Shown one piece after another: positions 46,636 through 56,107 of a stretch of 64,000 nucleotides of DNA. The notes below the pieces were generated by a model. The model saw only the letters and a list, made by a program, of their open reading frames with translations, was not told where the DNA came from and did no database searches. Each line of letters begins with the position of its first letter. Positions within the stretch are counted from its first letter, which is position 1. A program made the position numbers and the translations under genes. Where the stretch lies: the NCBI GenBank assembly GCA_037044905.1, contig JBAOKB010000024.1:434001-498000 (forward strand). The letters are read 5' to 3'. This DNA comes from Hortaea werneckii. Taxonomy: Eukaryota; Ascomycota; Dothideomycetes; Mycosphaerellales; Teratosphaeriaceae.

Positions 46636-48383
46636 ATGGTAAATTTTGCAGCGATAGCCGCCATAGCGGCCCTTCTCACCAGCAGCAAAGCAGCGTCATC
46701 GCATTGCTGCCGTGAACTCACCAAAGCCGGCTTGCAGGGCAAGATTTCCTATCCAAACGACGACACGTACAAGCAGCGGATCGGGTCCTACTTTTCCAGA
46801 GCGGCGCAGATCCCTCCACATTGTGTCTTCCAGCCGCATGACAAGAACGACGTCTCGACGGCTGTCAAGGCGCTTGTTGCTGCCGAGCCTGAGCCATGTC
46901 GATTCGCTGTCCGATCTGGTGGCCACAATTCGATACCGGGAGCTAGCAGCATCAGTGACGGTGTCAACATTGATCTTGGACTTATGAATTCCACGACCTA
47001 CAACCCCGAAAACGACACAGCTACCGTCCAGTCTGGTGCCCTGTGGGGATCGGTCTACTCGACGTTAGACGAGCTTGGAGTGATGGTCGTCGGAGGGCGC
47101 TCAGCTTCAGTTGGCACAGGTGGTCTCGTGCTGGGTGGAGGTAACTCCTTCTACGCTGCACGGAAAGGACTGGTGTGTGACAACGCCGCCCAGTTCGAAG
47201 TGGTTCTGGGCAACGGCGAGATCGTTCATGCAAACAACCAAGATCGCAGTGATCTGTTTCAAGCATTAAAAGGCGGAGGCAACAACTTTGGCATAGTCAC
47301 CGCCATGGATCTCAAGACCTTCGAAGGCGGGCCGCTCTGGGGTGGGAATGTGTCTACTCGCAATCCGCAGCCCCAGAAATCTTGTCAGAGTTCGTCCAGT
47401 TTGCAGACAAGCTTGTGGAAGATCCTTACGCATCCCTTGTCACCTACGAGGCCTTCCTGCCAGACATCGGAGAGCCTATGGTGGTGAATTCCCTTGGAGT
47501 TAGCAAGACCAGGTGCCCCCCACAATGGAGCTCTGGTTGACGAATGCCGTTATAGGTACACGAGACCAGTCGAGCCTCCGGATCCTTTCAAGAAGCTTCT
47601 ATCGATTGAGGGAAAGATATCGGACTCCACACAGATCACCAATATGACTTCCCTCTCGCGTGAGTGGGAGGTGCCCAATACGTACAGGTGGGCGAGCTGA
47701 GATCAACCTGAAAAGGCTCGAGCGTCGACTGACAACGCGAAGAGTGTCATTCAGCACCTTAACAACCAAGAACGATCACCGCGTGCTTACAAAGGCTCAT
47801 GAGCTCTGGCTCATTGTTGTTCAAAGGTTGAAAACCGAAGCAAAAGGTCCATGGGAAGGTCATCAGCTGTATCAACCGATGCCACCGACCTTCGGCAAGG
47901 ACTCAGTAGCTCAAGGTGGCAATGTGCTTGGACTCGACCGCTTCGATGAGACCTTGATATGTGAGTAAATTTTCCGCAGGCACAGAAAGACTGAGGATGT
48001 TGATCGATCGATCGTCGCCGCAGTGTACGAGCCATATCTTTCGTGGACCTATGCGGAACAAGACGATCTCTTTAACGGCCAAGCAAAATGGCTCCGAGAC
48101 GAACTGGCCGCTTTTGCGAAGAGCATCGGCGCAGACAACGAATTCATTTATCTCGACTATGCCGATGCTGATCAAAACCCGCTTGGCAGCTACGGCGAGG
48201 AGAATGTGCGTAAGATGAAGGCCGCGGCCAAGGAATATGATCCCAAGGAGGTGTTCCAGAAGCTACAGCCAGGTGGGTTTAAGTTGTCGAAGGTAGGCTC
48301 GATCTTGTTGGTATCTGGAGAGGACAGAACTGACCTACATCAAGGTCGCGGAGCCAGATGAACGAGGGCACGACGACCTGTGA
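46636..48383 (+). CDS. Secreted FAD-linked oxidoreductase (FAD_binding_4, berberine-bridge-like)
   Basis: ATG at 46636 (MVNFAAIAAIAALLTSSKAA) starts a signal peptide. The FAD domain shows RFAVRSGGHNSIPGASSISD, whose His is the usual 8-alpha-histidyl attachment site, then GALWGSVYSTLDELGVMVVG and GTGGLVLGGGNSFYAARKGL. There is no Cys at the second covalent position. C-terminal part: TTKNDHRVLTKAHEL, YEPYLSWTYAEQDDLFNGQA and DYADADQNPLGSYGEENVRK. Introns: probably 47513-47555 (43 nt), 47961-48023 (63 nt) and 48293-48344 (52 nt); the last exon ends VAEPDERGHDDL at 48383. Indels near 47352 and 47690. It likely oxidises a secreted small molecule or sugar; substrate unknown. Confidence 0.82.
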
Positions 48384-48848
48384 CTGCGGAGTTGGGCCTG
48401 TAATCAGGCAATGACGCTGAACAGATGGCTGCGAGAGCTTCCTCGGCATCATTCTCGTGGAGACTGGCGAAGGATTCTGATCTTTGAAGGCGAAGTTGTA
48501 GGTCCTAGGGAGACACCTGCAGCTCGTGAAGTCCCAATTGTGCATGGGTCTTGCGCATATCGCTAACCGCGTCTGCACAACATGCTACAGTCAAATGTAG
48601 TCCACCGAGCTTGCTTGGCAAATTGCAAATTGGCGTCGTTTGATGTTCCGTGGTCTTCCACAACTGAACTGTCAGCATCCGTGTTATGCTTTCGGATGTC
48701 GTTCGTCCGGCTGCTGGCTGTCTTGGCTTAGAAGGCAGCTGCAAGGTTAAAACAATCGCACTGCCTGTGCTGCTCCTTTCGCTCCATATCTATCAGGACC
48801 TATTTTAAACGTTCTGCCTTGAATTACCACCTATCAGCACGACGAACC
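48384..48848. other. Spacer FAD oxidoreductase / DUF4267-like gene
   Basis: 465 bp, promoter of the downstream membrane-protein gene. Nothing recognised. Confidence 0.35.
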
Positions 48849-49214
48849 ATGAGTCTTGCACGATCCTACTTCCTCGGCACAGCACACACCCTGGTCGGCG
48901 TGGGTGCACTTTTTGCGCCGCTGACTACGGCACGCATCTTCGGCGTCGCAGCAGTACCCGCTACGAACTTCGTCACCCGTTTATTCGGGTGTCGCGACCT
49001 CGTCCTCGGCGGCGGAGTTCTCGCCACAGTCACCGCCCCGACAGAGCAGCGGCGAATCGTCCTCCTCGCCGCCAACATCATCAACGCAATCGATGTCTTC
49101 TCGGGTTTGGTCTGCTATGCGGAAGGGAATCTGACAAGGAAAGCCCTTATTCTAGGCAGCGGAGGAGCTGCCCTCGCTTTCACTCTCGGCATGTTTGAAG
49201 CGAGTGCCTTGTAG
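48849..49214 (+). CDS. Small four-helix membrane protein (DUF4267-like)
   Basis: The ATG at 48849 (MSLARSYFLGTAHTLVGVGA) gives 121 residues and no intron. Hydrophobic segments fall at about residues 9-26, 49-62, 70-90 and 100-118. LFGCRDLVLGGGVLA is the typical conserved loop of the DUF4267 family, frequent in filamentous fungi. Function unknown. It follows the FAD oxidoreductase on the same strand. The frame is open upstream to a TTG at 48819, but the ATG is preferred. Confidence 0.72.
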   Translation: MSLARSYFLGTAHTLVGVGALFAPLTTARIFGVAAVPATNFVTRLFGCRDLVLGGGVLATVTAPTEQRRIVLLAANIINAIDVFSGLVCYAEGNLTRKALILGSGGAALAFTLGMFEASAL

Positions 49215-50094
49215 CTCAGTCCAAGTTTTGGTGGAGAGATTCTGGGATGTGTTCACGAATGAACGAACTTTGGGCGGTAATTGGGATTTCTACCTCTCAA
49301 AGCATATGTACAATAATCCAAGAAATTCGTCAAATTCCAGTAATCAGAAATCAACATTAGCCCATTTTTCGCAAGGCGACAGTATATAGTATCCTATCTT
49401 CACTGTGGCAATGCATGCATTACATAGTTACGTAAGCAAGAGTGGGACGCACTTGAAGGCCTGAGGTTGGCCTGAGTGATGTGTAAGCCGAACTTGCAGT
49501 GGTCACTGGCAGGTTGGGATTGTAGATGGATGAATAATTGACCTATCCTCGTCAAGCTAGCCATAGCCATCAACTGACATCCAGCCTACCATTATACCTG
49601 GCAGATATGAAGTGACGAAAGATGGCAGCCTGCCCAGGTGGTCATGCATTAAAACCTTGTACATGCACCCTCGTGAAGGTATGCTACAGTGAAGGTACAG
49701 CCGCGCAAGAAACGGTGAGACGAAACGCGAGCGGGCATCAAGAGCATTTTCACTTATAATTATATCAGGTCGTTGGAATGGCATCACTTGCAGAGTGTAG
49801 ACCATAGGAGGTATTCCTGTCGGTCGATCAGAGCCTGGTCGCGGATTGGGTTCGTACCTGGGCCCTGGTTGTCATTGGAACGTCATTGCTACACAAGGCA
49901 CGGGAGACTGGTGGCCCAAAGAAGCTGCATGTGAATGTGAGCGCATCGTAACGAACATGTCACTCCTAGCGTAAGTCTAGAACCTAAGCATCAAGAGCAA
50001 AACATCTTCTCAAACGCCACTGAGCTCTGCCGTCTTCATCTCACTCACCCTTGCTACTGTTGGGTTATATAACGACTACTACACTACCATCAAC
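49215..50094. promoter_or_regulatory. Spacer with TATA-like box before the coiled-coil gene
   Basis: 880 bp. TATATAA at about 50066-50072 lies some 25 bp before the ATG of the next gene, closer than a usual TATA-to-ATG distance. No other element recognised. Confidence 0.35.
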
Positions 50095-51436
50095 ATGCTT
50101 TCCAGATCCGCCATTCGCAGCACACGCGTCGCACGCGCTGCAAAGCCATCAACTCGCGTACCAGTACGCCGCAATGTCCGCTTCCAAAGCACCGAATCAT
50201 CCGGGAGCTCAAGCAGCAATGGCGGCGGCATCGGCGGAATGTCGCCCACTGCATCCGCCGCTTTGATCGGGTTCGGTGCTTCGACAGTCACCTTTTACGC
50301 ATACTACCAGGCCACCGGATTGAGCACTGCTGTCAAGACCGCGAAACAAGCCAAATCATATGTCGACGACTCGGTCAAGCAACTCAAAACTCAGTTCAAG
50401 GATGCAACACCTGACAATCCCAACGAGGTCATCCAGGCTTTAAGAGAGACAGCTAATAAATATGCGCGTTGGCTGCCTGGGGGCCGGGAATATGTTGACA
50501 AGGCGTTCGATGACCTGGAGAAGATTCGCCAACAACATGGAGGTGAGGTCGACAACATTGTGCGTGAAGCATACGGCGAGCTGCGTGATGCAAGCAAGCA
50601 AGGCATGAATCTGGAGATGCTTGGAAACGTGTGGGAGGTCCTACAGAAGCACCTTCGTCGACTCTCTGGCCTTGCTGCCAATGCTGGACAAGCTATCCTT
50701 GACAACCACCCGCAGCTCAAGCAGCAATTTGGCGGCTCCTTCGACCAACTGAAGCAGCTCGGCGACAAAGCTGGCCCACAAGCTCAGCAGGTCGTGAACG
50801 ACACATGGTCGCAGGTCTCACAGATCCTCAGCGGAGGCTTCAAGCTGGACACCTTCGACCAGATCAAGAAGCTGGTAGACCAGAAGACTGACGAGGTGAA
50901 GCAAATGGGTGACGAGGCGTGGCAAAAGGGCTACGAACAGATCAAGCCTATGCTTGGCAAGAACGAGAAGGTCAAGCAGCTTGTAGAAGAGAACATGGAT
51001 GCTTTGAAGCAAGGCAATGTTGGGGAGACGGTGCAGAAGGTGCAGAACGCTGTCAACAGCGGCAATGTGCAGGACTTGGAGAGCTACGTGCAGCAGTAAG
51101 TGTCATTTGACCCATCAACGTCGGCTTGACACATAACGTCCTACGTTACTAACATTCCTCGCACAGAGCAAAGCAAAAGGCGCAACAATACACACGGGCA
51201 CCTCGTTAACATCACTGGCATCTACTGACTTCGGCAAGTGGTTAGCCATTGTTCCTAACGGCTCTAAGATCCTTTCTGGGCTGCAAAAGTACAAGGACGT
51301 TGCGCAGCAGCACGGTCAGGAGGCGGAGCAGCTGGCAAAGGACACACTGAACGATGTTCTGTCAGTGTTGGACAAGCGCGCGGAGCAGCTTGAGGATGTG
51401 GCGAAGAAGGCCAAAGATAATGCTCAATCCAAGTGA
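50095..51436 (+). CDS. Mitochondrial membrane-anchored coiled-coil protein, unknown function
   Basis: ATG at 50095 (MLSRSAIRSTRVARAAKPST), an Arg-rich presequence ending near VRFQSTES. A hydrophobic segment follows (SAALIGFGASTVTFYAYYQA, about residues 53-72), then some 300 residues of amphipathic helix rich in Gln, Lys and Val: TAKQAKSYVDDSVKQLKTQF, VWEVLQKHLRRLSGLAANAG, LVDQKTDEVKQMGDEAWQKG. The intron starts at 51096 (GTAAGT). Acceptor AG at 51168 keeps an open frame to the stop at 51434-51436; AG at 51166 would need one indel. The C-terminal exon has KILSGLQKYKDVAQQHGQEA and ends KAKDNAQSK. Apolipoprotein-like helices suggest membrane-surface binding (inference). I do not recognise a named family. 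Confidence 0.72.
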
Positions 51437-52091
51437 AATGTTGTAGCGATGGGGTAGAAAGTTTATGATGGCGGAAGGAATCTGTCACGATCTGTCATAC
51501 AGCGACAACCAGTGTACTTTTAGTGTATCTCTATGCATTAGGACGGGCTTTGGAGGAGCACGGTGGCGCAATGTAACAAAAGCGACTTTTTCCATCACGA
51601 GAACCGCAATCCGGCAGCGACATAATTCCCTAGTGTGAGTAAATCGTGACCGCGAAATCGACAAGAGATCCTCCAGCCTCTTAGCCTCTGGACCTTCGCC
51701 CTCCACGGACTGAAGGCCTCCTAGCCCAACATCGGACGCTCGCGGCTGCTCGGATGCCTAGAAGCGAGGTTTTTCTTGGGCGGCAACGCTTCGAGCGGTG
51801 CTAGCAGCTGATCCATGTATGTCTCGACATAGGCTTTCTACATAACGGACGAAAGAACATCTTGAACCTGAACATGCTCTTTCAATCAATCTACGTCACC
51901 CGTATATATCGACCTGGAAGTGGTCGCATCTTAAAGATATAGGAGTCTATCCCCAAAACAAGACATGCATAAATTCGTTCAACGACTGAAGCCAGACCAA
52001 AGCTCGTAAACACTGCCTACGGCTCACAAGCCCACTCCAACTGGCTCTTCGCACAGTTAATGGATCACATTAAGAGCCATCGGTATAGTGG
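51437..52091. other. Convergent spacer coiled-coil gene / pectinesterase
   Basis: 655 bp tail-to-tail. No supported gene, RNA or repeat. Confidence 0.4.
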
Positions 52092-53382
52092 TTATGCTTC
52101 AGGATGCCAGTCGATCCACCGCACATTTCCAAACTTCCCGCTAAAAGGGTACTGGAAGACCTTCGCCGGTAAGCTATAAGGCGTGTATTCCTCCGGAGTC
52201 ATCTCGATCGTGACATTGCTCCACTCCAAGCGACCTGTGAGGTTGAAGCCTGGACCGTAGTCCTTGTACTCCGCCATAGTGGTATCTGCGTCATCTTAGT
52301 CTAATGTATGTAATTAAGTTCAGGTAGGGAAAGTGTTTCGCTTACTGAAATTGATCCTCGGATCAGTGTCTCCCCACTGAGTGTAACCGCTGGGACGGAT
52401 ACTATCGTCCAAATAGTCAAAGGAGAAGATAGACCGGTGCTGGGCATTCCAAGGCCGGCCGAGCGAGCATTCCTCTTCTATGTCAAGAGTGTAATTTGCC
52501 TTTGCGACGTGAGACTTGGTGATATAGACACCATACTTGTTCTCAAACGTCGTGTTTGTACCCTTCCAGGCTGTGATACCGCCACCGCAACCACGCAGCT
52601 GGATATCGCAGTCTGTTACCCAGCAGGTTCCGAAGCCGTAGAAGAAGTCAGTCTGGCCGCCAATGATGGACTTGTACATGTAGGCATTGCCTAGCTTTCC
52701 AACATAAATCTAGTGCTGCTGGTCAGCATCCCCTCTAATTTCAACAGAGCACTGCCAGACTCACGGTATCCTGATAGCTTAAGAACTGTGTGTAGTAAAA
52801 GCCGGCGTTTGCATAGCTCATGCTCAAAGCCAAGGCGGGGCCCGCAGAATATGGCAAATAGTCATTGATGAAGTTCAGATTGTACGTCCGGAAATTATAG
52901 TTCCCAAACGGAGTGTCAGCAGGCACGGGATCACCGGTAGGACCAGTTCCCGTCTTGCTGGCATTGAAAGTTGGCGCAATGGTAAGCACACTGGTATAGG
53001 CGTTATCATAGGAACCAGTGGAGTCTGTACCGGTGGCATTGCTCCAGAAAATATTGACGGTGTTCTTGAGCGCATCGTTGGGATGGCTTGTCTGTCCAAG
53101 TAAAGTCAGAGGTCCTTGGCGAGTGACGTTGACCTGTTCTCTGTAGTCGCCTGGAAGCACTAGGATAGTGTACGGTGTAGTGTTGTTAGGAAGGCTTAGC
53201 ACGGCGTCCTGAACACTGGTGAACTTCTCATCTTTGCCGACCAGCAGTGTGTTCTTTGGACATCCTTTTAGTGGATTCCGGGTCGGAGCCTGACATGCTC
53301 TGCGACTGTGTGCTGAGGCTGGTACGCTATGAAGGAAGAGAAGCCCGAGCAACCCCAACCAGAGGCTTCGAAGAACAGTCAT
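52092..53382 (-). CDS. Pectin methylesterase (CE8)
   Basis: Three exons, minus strand: 53382-52765, 52709-52346 and 52285-52092; introns of 55 and 60 nt (GTGAGT and GTAAGC donors). The 391-residue product begins MTVLRSLWLGLLGLLFLHSV, a signal peptide cut near PASAHS. The beta-helix motifs of CE8 are present: FTSVQDAVLSLP, FLSYQDT (Gln and first Asp), GGQTDFFYGFG (nucleophile Asp) and CSLGRPWNAQ (Arg and Trp of the LGRPW motif). There are several N-glycosylation sequons (NNTT, NVTR, NATG). It demethylates pectin outside the cell, making it accessible to pectate lyases. All exons join in frame with no indel. Confidence 0.92.
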
Positions 53383-54002
53383 GATGATCAAGGGCAAGGA
53401 TGGGCAAGGTCGTCTGCGAGAGAAAAGTGGGATACCGGCCTACCTTTATGGCAGCATATGACGCCTAGGCAGGAACGGAGAATTCAAGATCATCTCGAGC
53501 TGCCGACGGTAAATAAAAGCATGCGGCATGATGTTCTTGTCCATGAGAGAGGAGAAAGCTTGACCCCATGGGAGTTGAAATGCGGAGAGGACGCCTCTAA
53601 AAGATAAATGTGGAGACCTCTTCTGAGGAAGAATTCGCACCAATCATCTTACAGGTAGTCTACCGGTCCCTCTGAGAGCAGCAACTTCATAAGACAAAGT
53701 CGCAAGGATCAGATCGCCATTCTGCTATGTCGATGTCAATTGTCATCTCCGGCGCCTGCGCCATTCTGCGTATGTGATCCCAAGCAGCTTAACACTCTTG
53801 ATATTCGGCCGTTACACATTGATTGCCGTTCACGGCAAACGAAAACACCTCCATGACGCCCAGCAGAATCAAAGCAAAGATGGGTATACTGCCAAAACCC
53901 CCAAAAATTCGCAAAATGTACCCCGAAACATGGTTTTGCATCGCTTCCAATGACCAGAAGCTATGCAGGTGGTTATGAAGCCACCACAGAAAATCAGACG
54001 TC
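53383..54002. other. Spacer upstream of pectinesterase
   Basis: 620 bp with the pectinesterase promoter and the 3' end of the next gene. No recognised regulatory site. Confidence 0.35.
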
Positions 54003-54563
54003 TCAATTCTTGAAAACTCCCATCGAGTACCTGATACTCTTCCTCCACCTCTTGCGTAGCAGCCCTGTTGCATTCTTGGCGTGGCAGACATCGGTTGTTT
54101 GGTTTTCGTTTATCGGAAGCACAATCGGTGACGGATAGTTCTTCTTTGCGCTGGGTAATACCTCATGAGGGCTCATGGTGAGGTACAAACTGAGCCGCTC
54201 GTTCATGTCACGGTGCTTTTGACCCCGTTCACTCTCCACGCTCATAGCGCTGTTGTGCCTTGACAAGGAAGGTATCGTTCCTCCACTGCCACTTCTACCT
54301 CTCCCCCAAAACTCCTGTGAGGTCGGCGATGACGGTGTTGAGCTGGGGCTAGATAAACTTCCAAAGAGTCGGTGTGTTGCCGTTGAGATCTGGTCGACAC
54401 CTTCGTCGCACCACGGGCAAGCCTCTGTCCGTGTTTCCCATCCTTCAAGCTTCAGTCGCGCTGCACAGTTGGAGAGGTTCGAGTCGCTATTGCATGGCCT
54501 GACGAGTTCGTACCAACGATGATGGCATGGTTGAGTCGAAACATTCAATCCTGCAACACACAT
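54003..54563 (-). CDS. Cys-rich protein with CHHRWY and CPWC motifs, unknown function
   Basis: ATG at 54563 (MCVAGLNVSTQ), 186 residues; upstream in-frame codons start only at a TTG. The N-terminal 60 residues hold six or more Cys in a regular order: CVAGLNV, CHHRWYELVRPC, SNLSNCAARLKLEGWETR and EACPWCDEG, consistent with a zinc-binding fold. The rest is Ser-rich with polar tracts (SLSSPSSTPSSPTS). I have an impression of similar CHHRWY/EGWETR proteins in other filamentous fungi, but this is unverified. No signal peptide; likely cytosolic or nuclear. Single uninterrupted frame. Confidence 0.55.
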   Translation of the reverse strand: MCVAGLNVSTQPCHHRWYELVRPCNSDSNLSNCAARLKLEGWETRTEACPWCDEGVDQISTATHRLFGSLSSPSSTPSSPTSQEFWGRGRSGSGGTIPSLSRHNSAMSVESERGQKHRDMNERLSLYLTMSPHEVLPSAKKNYPSPIVLPINENQTTDVCHAKNATGLLRKRWRKSIRYSMGVFKN

Positions 54564-56107
54564 TTTGTAGCCAGACGATAGGAAGGCTTCAGTGACCGAC
54601 AAGGTGGTGAGACAGAGCTCTGAATATGCGCGAGCCTGATCGCCAAATGCTCAGGATGCTGCTGCCTGGGGCCTGTCAAATTGTCTTGATTATACCTGAG
54701 GCGGAGGAGGCGGTTTAAGGACTTATTTTGAGATGCTTCCGCGTTTCCAGTGTCGAGCTTTGGGTTTGGAACTGGGGATGAGACGATCAGGCTGCAGCGA
54801 CAATGTCACCGGTGACGTGAATCAGTGGCTTCGTCAAAGGAGGAAGGATGTGGTCAGCAAAGCGGTGGGCGAAAGTGTACGCTCCCACCTCGACCAATAT
54901 TACTTTTTGTCTTCAAAGGTGCAGACCCTGCAGCCTTATCTGCTACAATGCACAAGGGTTATAATAAAAAAGAAAAGCTGCCCGCCTTCCTCGTTCCTAC
55001 ACGGGCTTCTACGATATTATCGCTGCCCAAGGGGGCGCAAGTGCACATCAAGCGTGGCCGTGACACGTCCCCTCGATGGGCTACCGAGGAATGCCGACCT
55101 GTCAGATGTCTCGAGACGCAGAACGAAGCCGGGATGGCGAGAGACTGGCGTCCGTGCCGTCGCCTCCGGATCCCTTGGCTCATATCGCACGAGATACCGA
55201 CGTTAGCAAGAACCGTTAATAGGGGCGGGTCGTCAAGGACCGTGTTTCGCGCCGCGCGTCCTGGTTGGCTAGTCGCAAGTCTGGGCTGGCATGTGGCTTT
55301 CCCTCGTGGCATGGCTGGGATTTTCCACCCGGGATTCTCTAACGTGGCATATCAGATACATCATCAAAGACAACCAAGAGCACAAGCATGCTGTGTGTAA
55401 CCCGCGTGTTGTACCATCGTCACAGAAATGTCGAACAATTACGTATCAACTCCCGAGACACATCAGGTAAGCACGCTGCAGTCATGGTTGCGACAGGTGC
55501 CAGTTCCTTGGTAATGTGACGACCGTAACATTGGTAAGATCAACCGAGATGGGAGGTCACATTACACCTTCGCCTCCAGACTTCGGTCCGTGCCACCGCT
55601 GACCGCACCTGAATCGAAGGTTCCAAACCTAGGCCCGCGGAAACCGGGCGTGTCACCGTTAGAAGCTTGGATCTGTCGATGAACGTCCGGGGAACCGGTA
55701 CCCATGTAACCGGGAGCGTCTTCCCTTCTTCACCGCTTTCTGGAAACGTCAGCCTGTACGCGAGTGTGCGAATATACTGCAAGTGTCGGATCTAGGCAGG
55801 GTCTAGGCGCCTAGGTAGAACAATCGGGACGGAAAGTAAGCGAACAGGCTCAATGCCGACGAAAGACAGTGAAAGCAGTTGCTCTGAAGCTCGATTTCAG
55901 GCGGGTTGCACACAGCGACATAATTCGAAATCGCATAAAGAATGTCAAATACAGGTAATACAACGTAGCAGCAGAATGGCACCATCTGCAACTTTTTGAT
56001 ATAACGCTGAAGCAATCCTTAAAAAAAAAAAACCACGGATGTATCCCTAAAACCCTTCGTGCGCCGTGCTATTGCTTTGTACAAGATCCATTACAGTGTG
56101 CAAAGGC
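54564..56107. other. Intergenic spacer unknown / ILV2
   Basis: About 1.5 kb. A GTG-started open frame of 191 codons (54825-55400) has no family features. An A-run of about 12 lies near 56020-56031. Nothing else seen. Confidence 0.45.

Noticed and set aside
40113..49214. Secondary-metabolite gene cluster
   Set aside because: No polyketide, peptide or terpene synthase and no pathway regulator; only tailoring-type enzymes.
49841..49880. GGGTTCGTACCTGGG resembling a tRNA T-arm
   Set aside because: No matching A-box, acceptor stem or cloverleaf could be built around it.
54825..55400. 191-codon plus-strand open frame
   Set aside because: Starts only at GTG, composition is unlike a protein family, and other frames are equally open.
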